DNA from: Pammene aurita
Lineage: Eukaryota > Arthropoda > Insecta > Lepidoptera > Tortricidae
DNA length: 64,000 bases
Reading direction: 5' to 3'
NCBI GenBank assembly: GCA_947086415.1
Contig: OX352296.1
Location: 38,332,901 to 38,396,900, forward strand
Part shown: in pieces, positions 1 through 9,853 of the stretch
Numbering within the stretch: position 1 is the stretch's first letter
How the letters are laid out: each line of letters opens with the position of its first letter
Translations under genes and position numbers: made by a program
The notes under the pieces: generated by a model
Told to the model about the DNA's origin: nothing
Seen by the model: only the letters and a program-made list of their open reading frames with translations
Database searches by the model: none

Positions 1-245
1 AAGTATGAAAGTTACTTTGACAGTGTATGCCGTAACATTTTGCTCTTGGCGCTGTAAGCACGAGAACTCATGATACCTTTAGGTGTTCTTAGCATTCAAA
101 CGGTTAAGCATAAACTAGATTAGGTCCCAATGGTAACCTATCTGCCTCCTCATAGAAAGTCTGTTGCAACTACTTTAGTAACTACTTACCTGATATCAAA
201 AAAAATAGCCTAAATAGGTGTACATATTTATATAAAGAACATCCT
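1..245. other. No feature recognised
   Basis: AT-rich DNA with no coding pattern, terminal repeat or RNA gene that I can support. Confidence 0.5.
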
Positions 246-617
246 GACCCCTGACCTTGGGCAGTGTAAAGTATATAATATTACGACAAGTTGATAGTAA
301 CCACTTCTTTCTTACCTTATGTTATGATACATATTCCAAAATCGGCTTTCGTAGTTGTACCTATTCACATGCTCCATTGCCTGAATTGGCATTTTATAGC
401 AACAATTTCACTTCAAAAGTTCACAGTCACTTTAAAAGATAGAAACTATTACATAAATAATAATATTTTTCACAAAACATAAAACTTGTAACGATGTAGC
501 TTCCATTCAGTAGAAATCTTCTGATTTGTGTTCGGTGTCGCTAGTGTCAAAATCAGCTGTTCAATATTATGGCGGCCATTTTGATCCTTATTGAGGAGAT
601 AAAGAAGGGTCCTGGGT
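246..617. repeat. Dispersed repeat, first copy (paired with 2843-3240)
   Basis: A ~370 bp segment starting 'gacccctgaccttgggcag' and ending near 'aagaagggtcctggg' recurs in the same orientation at 2843-3240 with few differences. Both copies contain the phrase 'atggcggccat'. The two are direct repeats around ~2.2 kb. They lack the TG...CA ends of LTRs and there is no gag or pol between them, so I treat them as copies of a dispersed repeat. Confidence 0.75.
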
Positions 618-962
618 CATGTAACTTTTCGAACATTTGCAATAGGTTTGTAGAGCTTTTTAGAGATAAATAACGTTTATAAATAACGTTTTTGGGCTTC
701 CGGACTTCAAGTAGGTTTGAAGGAAGTTGTAACTTTTTATGAATAAGGCTGTAAATGATTATTGAAATGAGTTATCGAGATACGTGTTTTGGAAAGTTAG
801 CTAGCCGAACAAACCGCGAAGCACTTCGTTCGTCGAATCGACTATTTGCATCACTCTCTTTCGAATATGCAAGAGCGATGGAAACGGACATAACGAAATG
901 TTGATATTCGAAATTCGCGGTTGGCCTGTTGTAGACTAACAGCCTTATTCATAAAAAATCCT
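606..962. repeat. Foldback element with 'tatgaataaggctgt' termini
   Basis: The stretch 606-754 (from 'gggtcctgggtcatgtaac' to 'tatgaataaggctgt') is repeated almost exactly at 5949-6102. At 738-754 'ttatgaataaggctgt' faces its reverse complement 'acagccttattcataa' at ~939-955. Inside, 'gaacaaaccgcgaa' (~808) faces 'ttcgcggttggcc' (~914). This nested inverted structure fits a non-autonomous DNA transposon. No protein is encoded. Confidence 0.6.
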
Positions 963-1268
963 TAAATGAGGTTTTAACCATCATATAGTTAAAACGCTAT
1001 ATAAGCCTAAATGACGTTTTAAGAAATGTGTGATTTATAATCTCTCCATAAGCCGACAATAGTAATTTCATTGATTCGACTCGTTATGTTGGCACTCTTG
1101 GCAAAATCATAGACAAAATCGTATCCCAATCGCAATTTTTAAAAAAAGTTTGACAGCGAATGTCAGTAATGACCGGGAAATCGGCGAAATAGAATCGAAT
1201 AAAGCAAATACTAGTTTAGATAAATCTAATTTAAATCAAATAAGCCTTTGCATTGAAAAGACGAATCG
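963..1268. other. No feature recognised
   Basis: AT-rich sequence between a foldback repeat and a possible transcript. No open reading frame or structure stands out. Confidence 0.4.
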
Positions 1269-2503
1269 ATGCAACAAAAAAAGGGAGTAATAATTACACG
1301 TCAACTGTGTGCACGTCATGCAACAATACAAGGTAAGAATACCAATTCATTTACTTATAATTAGGTTATGTGAAGTTGATTCTTGCTTACCTTTAATGTT
1401 TTTAATGAATCTAATCATTGATATATCCTCCTCAGGTATTACTACAAGAGCAAAATATTAAAAAAAAATACTGGATACAAACACCAACGCCTTCAAGATT
1501 GACCTTTTGCAAGTAAGTACAATACCTGCCCAAGTGCCCAAGTCAGACATTTTCACAGTAATAATTCTATACCAGTGCCTACAACTAATAACATTAGGTA
1601 TACTTATTGTAAACCAGTTATATCTGTCTGATATCGCCTACAGTTAATGCAGTGAAATAATCATGTACTAACTATACCCAGAAGGATGATATTAAAGTAG
1701 TGAAAAATCAATGGTTAGATAATGTGCAAAATTTATTGAAACATATGCATTAGTCAGGTAGAATTTTATTGTTATTTTCATTCAAAATCCTTATTAATAT
1801 CACCATAATTGCAGAATATAAGTAGGTATTCCACATTGTGATGCTGTAATGTCTGTAAATGACTATATTATTCAGTCAATCAGTCAGATGCTGACAATAA
1901 AAGGCATCAAGCAGATGTACCTACTTACATTAGTGTCATTTATGGTCAGGAAAATTTGACTACATACTTATGTAATAACTACTAATAAGCAGTGGTGAGT
2001 TAGATAGAGATTAGGATGTTGGTCGTTCTCAATTAAATGTAAATGTATGGTTATAATATGTATGTAGTCACATCGATTTCTGCCTATTTTATAGAAAACT
2101 TCCATATCCTGGTATATGGAACAATATATATGAAAGCTAAAAATAAAAAAAGTGTTTGTTTAAAATTAATTTAATTAAATTTGTTGCATTCTTTTCAGGT
2201 CAGCACTTATCATCAGCCGTCATCATCCACTGCCATTGTTAAGGCAGTAAGTCGTCAAGCATTAAACAGGAAAGGGCGACCAGGTTAAGAATCCACACAA
2301 ATCCAGGAAAAGTCTACCGGCCCCGGACATATTCGAAGCCAAGCAGTCCTCAGCGGCAAGGCAATCAACTGAAGCATAAAAAAGAAAAATAAGAAGCTAC
2401 ATAGCCTGATTTTGGTCAAACTACTGGTTCTGACCCCATAATACTCTCACACTCTTTAGCTTTGTTTTATTATTGAATTGTATGTTTAATTTTGCTAAAT
2501 AAA
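1269..2503 (+). other. Possible three-exon transcript
   Basis: I do not recognise this; it is inferred from splice signals. Candidate exon 1 is 1269-1332, with an ATG at 1269 and a GTAAG donor at 1333. Exon 2 is 1436-1512, with a 'cctcctcag' acceptor and a GTAAGT donor at 1513. Exon 3 starts at 2199 after 'cttttcag' and leads to an AATAAA at 2498-2503. Read from the ATG, the spliced frame closes after only ~29 codons. Exon 3 has its own 30-codon open frame ending at a TAA. The signals are good but the coding potential is poor, so it may be non-coding or chance. Confidence 0.25.
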
Positions 2504-2842
2504 TTTTTTTTTCATGAAGCTTTTGTAATGATTTTTAATGCTTCTCTCTCTGGGAGAATCTGTTTATTTAGTGGCATATTATTATTCAAGAGCTTAATCT
2601 TAGCCTATGGAGAAACCTGGTCTTCAGCAGAAGGACATGATGTCACGATCCTCAGCTCTGAGGGAACGACTGATGATGATGATGATGATAACCTTTTGGT
2701 AATAACATTTATGTTGCAATAATTATATTATAGTTTGTCCGGACAAACTATACCTCTGTGGTTGAATTGTAATGAACAACATCAGTAATGTGCATTGATT
2801 GCCGCTTTAATACTTGTATTACAAATACCACTTCGTCAGGGC

Positions 2843-3240
2843 GACCCCTGACCTTGGGCAGTGTAAAGTATATAATATTACGACAAGTTGATAGTAAATG
2901 ACAAATATGCTCACCAATACTTCTTTCTTACCTTATGTTATGATACATATTCCAAAATCGGCTTTCGTAGTTGTACCTATTCACATGCTCCATTGCCTGA
3001 ATTGGCATTTTATAGCAACAATTACACTTCAAAAGTTCACAGTCACTTTAAAAGATAGGTTTTTAATTTATTACATAAATAATAATATTTTTCACAAAAC
3101 ATAAAAATTGTAACGATAGGTAGCTTCCATTCAGTAGAAATCTTCTGATTTGTGTTCGGTGTCGCTAGTGTCAAAATCAGCTGACAATATTATGGCGGCC
3201 ATTATGATCCTTATCGAGGAGATAAAGAAGGGTCCTGGGC
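2843..3240. repeat. Dispersed repeat, second copy (paired with 246-617)
   Basis: Same orientation and nearly same sequence as 246-617, with small insertions, one near 'atgacaaatatgctcacc'. It ends at the shared 'aagaagggtcctggg' and then departs into unique sequence ~200 bp upstream of the THAP-domain exon. Confidence 0.75.
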
Positions 3241-3709
3241 ACACCCGGTTTACTGCCATACTAACTTTCTCATCATAGACGTTGACTTGACGTTTGTCAA
3301 ATCGAGGGGAAAAATGAAAATGAAGGCTAGTAGCCTCGCTCTTTTTCGTGCGCTACACTACCCTACATTTAGGGTAGTGTGAGACGGATATTTCATCTTT
3401 CGATTTTTTTCCCCGCGGCGCCATATTGGTTTGTCTGTAATTGTGACTGACGGTTATTTTCAAGTGGTGGATAATTTCAATTACTTTAAATTGTATAACT
3501 GGAGACATAATGCGGACCTTGGCTGTATTTGTGGTAACAAACGAAAGAACGCATTTTTGCATTTTATTCCAGTGAGTGACGAAAAGAGATTGAATCAATG
3601 GTTGGCCTGTGTAAACTTGGAGTCGCTAAAAGTATTACCAAAAGGCATATTAAGTACGCGCTCAGTGTGTCACGTACATTTTGAGAGACGGTTTATAAAT
3701 AGTAGTTTA

Positions 3710-3828
3710 TGTAACTGTTACGTAATAAGGGTCCTTAAAACATGAGTGTGGTTTTATGAAACGAGCCGCAGGTGAGTTTCATAATAAGATCACACGAGTG
3801 TTTTAAGGCCTAATTACGTACAGTTGCA
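3710..3828. mobile_element. MITE 1 (TA target), inside the THAP exon
   Basis: A 119 bp foldback. Its left end 'tgtaactgttacgtaataag' faces the right end, which read as the reverse complement begins 'tgcaactgtacgtaattagg'. The internal sequence is also largely self-complementary ('gtgtggttttatgaaac' against 'gtttcataataagatcacac'). TA flanks both sides (3708-3709 and 3829-3830), which fits the TA target of Tc1/mariner-type elements. It encodes nothing. Confidence 0.75.
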
Positions 3829-3840
3829 TACACTGCTTTA

Positions 3841-4157
3841 TCTACACTCATATTATTTATTCTAAATGCCTTATTTGGAAACCATAAATTGGCCGCCATT
3901 GCACCGCCACCATGGCCAACTCTCGTGTGCCGGCGGTCGCGCGGGCGCGTGTCGGGCTGTCGGCGTCGACGTCGAGAGGGTGCAGGTGTACATTATGTTA
4001 TCAAAACTCATAGCGCATCAATAATTGAGCATGAAAAGTTAAAATTACGTTACTGCTACGGATAAAAAGCTTATCATAGTAAAATCGGTCGTGGTAATGC
4101 TAGCCATTGCCTACCGTTTTCGAACACGTTTTAGAGAACTTACAATATGAGTGTAGA
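3841..4157. mobile_element. MITE 2 (TA target) with a GC-rich core
   Basis: A 317 bp element whose ends 'tctacactcatatt' and 'aatatgagtgtaga' are inverted, flanked by TA at 3839-3840 and 4158-4159. Its core at ~3890-3990 is very GC- and CpG-rich against the AT-rich surroundings, and contains 'gccaccatgg', a strong translation-start context, followed by a short open frame. The core may be a captured fragment of a promoter or first exon. Confidence 0.65.
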
Positions 4158-5059
4158 TAAACCAAATAGCCGACTGAAATATGGTGCCTATCCGACATTG
4201 TTCACACCTGATGAAATAACTAGTGGAGTACCTGCACAACAATACCCAGATATTTGTAAGTATTTGGCCTAATCTCTTATAAATTCACATTTTTCTTATA
4301 CTAATTGTACATAGATTTTTTTTAATTAGGTATTTTCATTTCAGCACTTGAATATCAGAATTCGCGGAAAAGACATTTAGATCACAGCTATTTTAAAAGT
4401 GATCCGCCTGTAAAAGTACCAAGACTCACTAGTAAGTATTTTTATTAGATTTTTCATCCATATTTAACTTATAACAACCTATTTTTCCTTATATATATCA
4501 TAAGCAGCGACCAGAAAACCGCTTCATTTGGTTAACCATATTAATTTAATGTAGTTTCCCTGTTGAAATTTCAATATTTACCACTTATATCGATTTTGGC
4601 TGCTTTGTGATACAAAAATAATATCTTGAACTATTTAATTACACAGTTTTAATTGTCTACTATAGGTAAATATTATCTACACGGTAATAAATACTACTTG
4701 CTGCGGGCTTTTTTTATAAAAAAACAGTTTTTACAATAGTTTGGTAGGTGTGTAACTACCCTACCAGATATAATAACCCTTTATTGGTAACCGGTTCCGG
4801 TCCCAGATTCGCAGGTCTTAACGCTTTGATGTTATGAAATTTGACTTGTAGAAAGCGTATTAAGTTTTAGAAAATGATTAGAGCCTACTGAAACACACAC
4901 GGGCGAAGCCGCGAGTACCGCTAGTTATATTAGTAGTTAATAATCCCTATTATTGTCATTTCAGCAATTGAATATCAACACATGGAGAGGCATTTCGATC
5001 ACAACTACTGTAAATGCGATCCAACTGCAAAAGTCAAAAGTTACTTAATATGGTCATAG
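4147..5059 (+). CDS. Residual 96-residue frame of the THAP gene (3 exons)
   Basis: If the gene is transcribed from the MITE side, an ATG at 4147 (inside the right end of MITE 2) opens a frame that splices cleanly. Exon parts are 4147-4255 (donor GTAAGT), 4345-4431 (acceptor 'tttcag', donor GTAAGT) and 4965-5059 (acceptor 'tttcag', stop TAG 5057-5059). The total is 291 nt, 97 codons including the stop. The first part carries the THAP C-terminal KYGAYPTLF. The two following exons are relatives: both begin after a phase-1 junction and encode (L/I)EYQ...RH(L/F)DH.Y...DP..KV. An AATAAA lies at 5071-5076. The splicing pattern is convincing, but translation from this ATG is only a possibility. Confidence 0.5.
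4345..4431 (+). other. Exon of the THAP gene, copy 1 of a duplicated exon
   Basis: It is bounded by 'tttcag' and GTAAGT and reads LEYQNSRKRHLDHSYF. It is similar to the exon at 4965-5059, with the same entry phase and the same tyrosine/histidine spacing. This suggests tandem exon duplication within the gene. Confidence 0.6.
4900..4925 (+). mobile_element. Helitron-like 3' terminus in the THAP intron
   Basis: 'gggcgaagccgcgagtaccg' followed by CTAG and T matches the short hairpin plus CTAG that ends many lepidopteran Helitrons. It lies in the last intron of the THAP gene, 40 bp before the acceptor. I could not define the 5' end. Confidence 0.5.
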
Positions 5060-5070
5060 TGGCTGATTAT

Positions 5071-5076
5071 AATAAA
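5071..5076 (+). terminator. Poly(A) signal AATAAA of the THAP gene
   Basis: A canonical AATAAA, 12 bp after the TAG stop at 5057-5059. The close spacing supports this as the end of the transcript. Confidence 0.45.
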
Positions 5077-5383
5077 GATCAGATTAATGTAAATCAAAAC
5101 TTCATAAGAATATATTTTATTGTTAAATTATTTCTCTCAGGTACCTATACAATGACAATTAATAAATTGTGTAAAATAATTGTTATTTTATTTTCATGGC
5201 ATTATCATCCCTTATATCGAGAATCACTTGATGGCCGCATTTTCTTAGAAATTCGAATTATTATTTTAATTACTCGTACTACATTTGTTTCAATGTAACC
5301 CATTAGATTTAAAATATAGATACATATTGTGTTCCTCTCAATGACACTAGAACTCATTCTTAATTGAGAAAATGTTATTGCAG

Positions 5384-5578
5384 TTAATATCTACTTTTGG
5401 AAAATGCATACAGCATGTTGTTTGTAATGATTTTGATTGTATTTCCATGCATTACAAAGGATTACTTCAACGGAAACCGACAAGTCTCTCCCCGGCAACT
5501 TCCCCAGCTATTTCGTCAGGAATCCATGACTTTCCGTCCCTCAGCAATGTACTTTTTATTTTTAATATCCTGTTCTGA
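5384..5578 (+). other. Open frame with an acceptor-like start, unidentified
   Basis: After 'ttattgcag' a frame runs 65 codons without a stop and is Ser/Pro-rich at its end (SLSPATSPAISSG). Another frame over the same DNA gives a hydrophobic start, MLFVMILIVFP. The phase does not fit the upstream THAP exons, and neither frame matches a family I know. Confidence 0.15.
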
Positions 5579-5780
5579 AAAGCTAATGTTAAACTTGGGA
5601 GAATCGAAAAATCGTAAAAAAGAACAGAATGATAATTTCAACTGCAGAATTAGTATACTTTTAATTGGCCTCAAATTACACAGAATACTTTTGTAAAATC
5701 TTACAATGACAAAAATAAATAAATATAGGTACGTCAAAAATGAAAAACGGGACCCTTATTTTCTGAAATACACTAAATGT

Positions 5781-5850
5781 TCACACCAGGATTTGAACCC
5801 GAGCCCCCGGTTTAGCAGGCAGTCTCACTACCGACTAGGCTAAAAAACTT
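5781..5850 (-). repeat. tRNA-headed SINE fragment
   Basis: On the minus strand 'tagcctagtcggtagtgag' resembles an A box and 'gggttcaaatcc' a B box of RNA polymerase III. This tRNA-like head is typical of lepidopteran SINEs. The body is short or decayed. Confidence 0.6.
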
Positions 5851-5948
5851 CTATTTTGCCCCTGTCACATGCCTGCCACAGATTAAACAACGTGTTAAAA
5901 ATTATATTAGACAGTCGGTCGTCTGATACGTAGTATCTACTAAGTAGT

Positions 5949-6102
5949 CTGTGGTCCTGGGTCATGTAACTTTTCGAACATTTGCAATAGGTTTGTAGAG
6001 CTTTTTAGAGATAAATAACGTTTATAAATAACGTTTTTGGGCTTCCGGACTTCAAGTAGGTTTGAAGGAGGTTCTAACTTTTTATGAATAAGGCTGTAAA
6101 AG
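5949..6102. repeat. Second copy of the 606-754 repeat
   Basis: From 'ggtcctgggtcatgtaac' to 'tatgaataaggctgtaaa' the sequence matches 606-754 almost base for base, and stops at the same 'aaggctgt' terminus. Confidence 0.75.
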
Positions 6103-7065
6103 TCGCTTATTTATTTAGGTAGAAGTGAAAGGAAATATGTCTGAATAAGTTCTTAAGAGTTGTTTCGATGGATTGTAGATTGGGTAGGTACGATTATACA
6201 TATATATATATATATAATCAATTACCCGTGCAAATAAATCTAAATGTTATCCTATTAATAAATAAATTAATGTGATTTACTAATTAAGTTTCGCATACTT
6301 TCGTGTGAATTTTGTTTTTGTACTGGAGCCGGCCATACTATTTTATCAAAATTCTTACCCGTTGGCTTCCATTTAGCTTTGTAGAGGACATCTTGGAGAT
6401 CAAGAAAACATAAATCTTAAAGGTCCTAAATGGTCGCTAGTAGGTATGTGCGTGAATCAACTTTTAGGACACTTATTATCTTTTACGATAGGAAAACTTA
6501 GCAGACGACTTTAGGGTGATACTAATTATGAAGCGTTATAATAAGACTTCCAAAACAAAACCTGGGGCAACGTGCTTTGTTAGGTTACGACACAAAAATA
6601 AAAAATATATATTTTGGTAAACTTGTACATTGAACTTGTACATTTTATTGTACCGTATTCATGCAAATAAATAATTTTGTATTTGTATTGAACGTTGGCT
6701 TGATTATTTACTTAATAAACATGAACTTAGCCGAATTGTAAACAATCTATTCGTTTTGAAAAAAAAAATACTTTTCTTAAAGTTGATATATTGCGTCAAT
6801 TTGAAAATACACTAAAATTACATTATGTAATTTATCTTTAAGCCTACCTACCGCTCCAAATATTTGCCACACGGTATGGTGCACTTCAAATAGCAAATTA
6901 AACACCCGGCAGGCGCTTAGGATTTGCTTTTATTTTTTCATGATTCATAATTATTTATAAGTTATGGATGTTTTCCTTGTGAAACAGGGAATTTCAAAAT
7001 AAGTATTTATTTTATTTTACATGTTTTTGCTTCGGAATGGTGTCAAAATTATAGCATAAATGAAT
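6103..7065. other. Gene-free AT-rich stretch
   Basis: No coding pattern. It contains a short (TA)n run near 6196-6217. Confidence 0.5.
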
Positions 7066-7320
7066 TGGGCATCCCTGATTTATACGAAAACGACACCAAA
7101 CTTGGCCTAGTAGCTTCCCTGATGTAGATATCAAGATATAGTTGAGAGCCTCCCCCCCCCCCCCCCCTCCTAAGATTTTACATCAAAAATCTTGGTGGCT
7201 CCACTTCTCAAATCCACCCTTGGATCCTAACAAATAATCATGCTGAAGGAAATCTCTTGTTCACGAAAAGCCGTATTTTTTAGCTACACCTGCGACTAAT
7301 AGATATGTTGTAAGTTTTAA
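7066..7320 (+). repeat. Dispersed repeat with a poly(C) tract
   Basis: The order is 'gggcatccctgatttatacg', a C run (~7151-7168), 'atcttggtggctcca', and 'gttcacgaaaagccgta'. The same order occurs at 17642-17860, and in reverse at 17487-17641. All copies have the homopolymer at the same place, so it belongs to the family. Confidence 0.7.
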
Positions 7321-7479
7321 GTTACATAAAGCACTTAAACCACCTTAGACGCATATTTGTTTTACCCAGTAGGAAGTATTTTGTGCAATACAGCTTAAAA
7401 TAAAGTAAAATGTGCTGTAGGACTCCCACTACCGCAATACTTTTACGACCATTTTATCAATTTAACAACTTAATACAAT

Positions 7480-7612
7480 ATACAATACAATACATTGTTA
7501 TTAAATCAAATACAAACATTGAAAAAATAATCAACCCAACAGGACTTGAACCTGTATCGATACGCCTTGCCGGGGCTCGATCGCTTTACCAATTAGGCTA
7601 TGGGTCAAGTTA
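7480..7612 (-). repeat. tRNA-headed SINE, minus orientation
   Basis: The reverse strand reads 'gacccatagcctaattggta' (A-box region) and later 'ggttcaagtcctgttgggtt' (B box and T arm). The flank 'gttattaaatcaaatacaaa' is shared with 7830-7850 and 34375-34390. Confidence 0.65.
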
Positions 7613-7775
7613 CTAAGTTGAGGAAATTTTCAATGCCTTTAATCATCTTTTTGCATTTATTTAGATCTACAGCAGCCGTAAGCGACATCTAGGTACTAAC
7701 TACTAGAGTTAGATACCCTTCCCGCCGACACTATCGCAAGTGTCATAACGGAAATATAGAGGGCGCTGCTATCAA

Positions 7776-8284
7776 CTCATAATTATTTTTGCATGTTTTT
7801 AAAGTGGGGCATTTCACTCATACAATAGATTGTTGTTAAATCAAATACAAATATTGATAACATTGAAAAAATAATCAACCCATAACTTGACCCATAGCTT
7901 AATTGAGCAAAGAGCTCAAAGAGGACCCAGTGTGTTGACGATGAGGGACCCTCTTGTTCCTTTAGCCGTCAACACAGTGCATCCTCCTTTTTGTAAAGGG
8001 TCGGCAACGCGCATGTGACTCCTGTGGAGTTACAGGCGTCCATAGGTTACGGTAGCTGCTTACCATCAGGCAGGCCGTATGCTTGTTTGCCACCGTCGTA
8101 GTATTAAAAAAAAAAAATGGCAAAGGGATCCAGCCCCGGCAAGTCGTATCGATGCAGGTTCAAGTCCTGTTGGGTTGATTATTATTTCAATGTTTTCAAT
8201 GTTTGTATACTTTGTATTTCATTTAATAACAATCTATTGTATGTGTGGAATGCCCCACTTTAAAAACATGCAAAAATAATTATG
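7776..8284. repeat. Palindromic tRNA-like SINE, interrupted by a younger SINE
   Basis: The arms 7776-7882 and ~8173-8284 are near-perfect inverted repeats, each running from 'tcataattatttttgcatg' to 'taatcaaccca'. Between them lies a tRNA-like core ('cccatagcttaattgagcaa' ... 'gcaggttcaagtcctgttgg'), split by the insertion 7913-8119. Confidence 0.7.
7913..8119 (+). mobile_element. A-tailed SINE inserted in the tRNA-like core
   Basis: This ~207 bp repeat ends in 'gccaccgtcgtagta' plus an A run and is flanked by a GCAAAG target duplication (7907-7912 and 8120-8125). It has the same sequence as the repeat at 45616-45830, and shares its 3' part with 57927-58074. The A tail and short target duplication indicate LINE-driven retrotransposition. 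The family may correspond to the lepidopteran Metulj SINEs, which I could not verify. Confidence 0.75.
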
Positions 8285-8435
8285 ACGTAATACAAATCTT
8301 TAGGACATAGAATTTAAGCCTTTAAATATTAATATCTAAATATGTATTTGCCATTAAAATAATTTTATTTAAGGAATTAATAATATGTTGGTATTTTCAG
8401 AATAATCAAACCGTTTTTAAAAAAATGGTCTTAAA

Positions 8436-8612
8436 TAAATAATCTTACACAAATCGACCTGGTCCATGGGTAAGCTCAATAAGGCTTGTGATGTGGGAAC
8501 TACACGACGATATATATAATAAATAGACATAGATAAATACTTAAATTCATAGAAAACATCCAGAACTCGGGAAATATCTGTGATAAACACACAAAAATCG
8601 ATGGTCTTATAA
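8436..8612 (-). repeat. Body of a tRNA-type SINE, headless fragment
   Basis: 'acacaaatcgacctggtcc', 'gctcaataaggcttgtg' and 'gtgataaacacacaaa' follow the same order as the SINE bodies at 54245-54482 and 63217-63453. The tRNA-like head is missing here. Confidence 0.7.
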
Positions 8613-8738
8613 TCAAAACCAGCCGCAGAAAAGGGTCTTATTTTTTTACAGGATTATAATGTTCGTTTAGTATATTTTAAATAGTACTGTAATCATTTCG
8701 AAATGGTAGGCTCAAAAATAAATTGAGGATTTTTTTTT

Positions 8739-8857
8739 TACTAATATCGTATTTTTTATTCAAGATATTTATCTGACAGTTTTCTCCATACAAAGTAATT
8801 TACAATGTGGGGCAGCAGCTTTCAGGTTACTGTCTTGAATTAAAAATATGATATTAG
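8739..8857. repeat. Small foldback
   Basis: 'actaatatcgtattttttat' at 8739 faces 'aaaaatatgatattagt' ending at ~8857, with 'attcaagat' and 'tcttgaatt' continuing the stem. A short AT-rich inverted repeat of MITE type. Confidence 0.5.
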
Positions 8858-9114
8858 TCTTAAATCCAAACCGGCTACTAAAATGGACTTAAATCAGCTA
8901 TGTAGGTATTATTACGTACCTTAAGGATGGTTTCGGTGGATTAGAGAAAATGTGTTCATGAATAGAACGCTTCCTACGACACTAAAAATATGGAAGCCGA
9001 TTGATAGGAAATTAGATAAGTTTAACACCCGTGGCTCCAATACTTGTAGATACTAGATACCATATTTAGGTAGTACATTTTGATTTAAAATTATAGTTAT
9101 TTACGTGCTTCGTT

Positions 9115-9507
9115 AAGTAAAACTGCCGAAGTTGTCTCATTTATAGAGGACGGGGCCTATATTTTAACATTAGAACAAAAAACATTGTGTATTATTTCGG
9201 AAACAGCAACAGTAGGCGACAAACTATGAATTACATTATACGTCGTTTTGGACTATTTTCTCCCATCAGAAAGTTTTCGCAATGATATAATCTAGTTATT
9301 TATACAATTTCTCATAATACCGCACTACCAGACTACTAACCCAGAACTCTAGGATTTGTATTTTTAAAGTGGTTTGCATTCTTTGACCTCCACTACTTTA
9401 CAGCTGCCAGATGTCCGGATCTAATAAGCTTAGTATAGCAAACTAACGTTTCGTCGCTCTCATTATTGTGTCATATCTGACGTGGCTAGCTCTCCGTCTA
9501 TTATGTT
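9115..9507 (+). mobile_element. Truncated copy of the 'ctggccacgtcag' MITE family
   Basis: From 'gccgaagttgtctcattta' to 'catatctgacgtggctagct' this follows the insertion at 20954-21509 in the same order, including 'cagctgccagatgtccggat'. Its left terminal repeat is missing. Confidence 0.7.
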
Positions 9508-9574
9508 CTTATGTTCTTGGTCCCAGGTAGGTATGACTCAAAAGTCCCGTTTAAATGTAAACAATGAGTTAAAA

Positions 9575-9775
9575 GAGCTGGTAGCCTGGTATGATGTCCG
9601 ATTTTCAATCCGGAGGTCTCGGATTCAAACCCCAGCTCGTACCAGTTATGAAAATTATATCACATGCACTAAATATGATTTCATATGTTACCAGTCGCTT
9701 TTCGATGAAGGAAAACAACTTGAGGAAACCGTATCTATTTCCAATAAGGCCTATAGGTTTAATTGAGCCGTGGTA
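9575..9775 (+). repeat. tRNA-headed SINE
   Basis: 'agagctggtagcctggta' (A-box region) and 'ggattcaaaccccagctcg' (B-box region) form the head. The body 'gatgaaggaaaacaacttga' then 'ggaaacc' is a common lepidopteran SINE phrase. It ends near 'ccaataaggcctata'. Confidence 0.7.
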
Positions 9776-9853
9776 CAAAGCCGCTAGGAGGATGAGGAGT
9801 GAAAATTGTGTAAGTTTAAGTCGGTAAACAACATTGTTTTATAAGTAAGTCAT

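Larger units (their letters stand above)
3431..5059 (+). pseudogene. THAP zinc-finger gene, domain exon split by two MITEs
   Basis: THAP domains are C2CH zinc fingers that bind DNA and occur in many transcription factors and in P-type transposases. The frame from 3431 reads ...GCICGNKRKNAFLHFIP..., then a conserved W, then VCHVHFE, which fits C-x-C...C-x2-H. At 3709 the frame runs into MITE 1 and, a few codons later, into MITE 2. It resumes at 4160 with KYGAYPTLF, the expected THAP C-terminal motif. Removing 3710-3830 and 3841-4159, so that one TA remains at each site, rejoins the domain in frame. Downstream exons are 4345-4431 and 4965-5059, ending in TAG. I see no in-frame ATG upstream: 3431 is a TTG, so the true start or a first exon is missing. 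Whether a host gene or an old P-like relic is unresolved. Confidence 0.7.

Noticed and set aside
2492..2722. 76-codon frame rich in aspartate
   Set aside because: The aspartate run comes from a GATGAT microsatellite; the frame starts in the 3' end of the possible transcript.
246..3240. LTR retrotransposon
   Set aside because: No TG/CA ends, primer site or gag-pol between the direct repeats.
5397..5696. Frame with a hydrophobic start resembling a secreted peptide
   Set aside because: The first codon is TTG, the hydrophobic run is AT-rich by composition, and no cleavage site or processing motif is visible.
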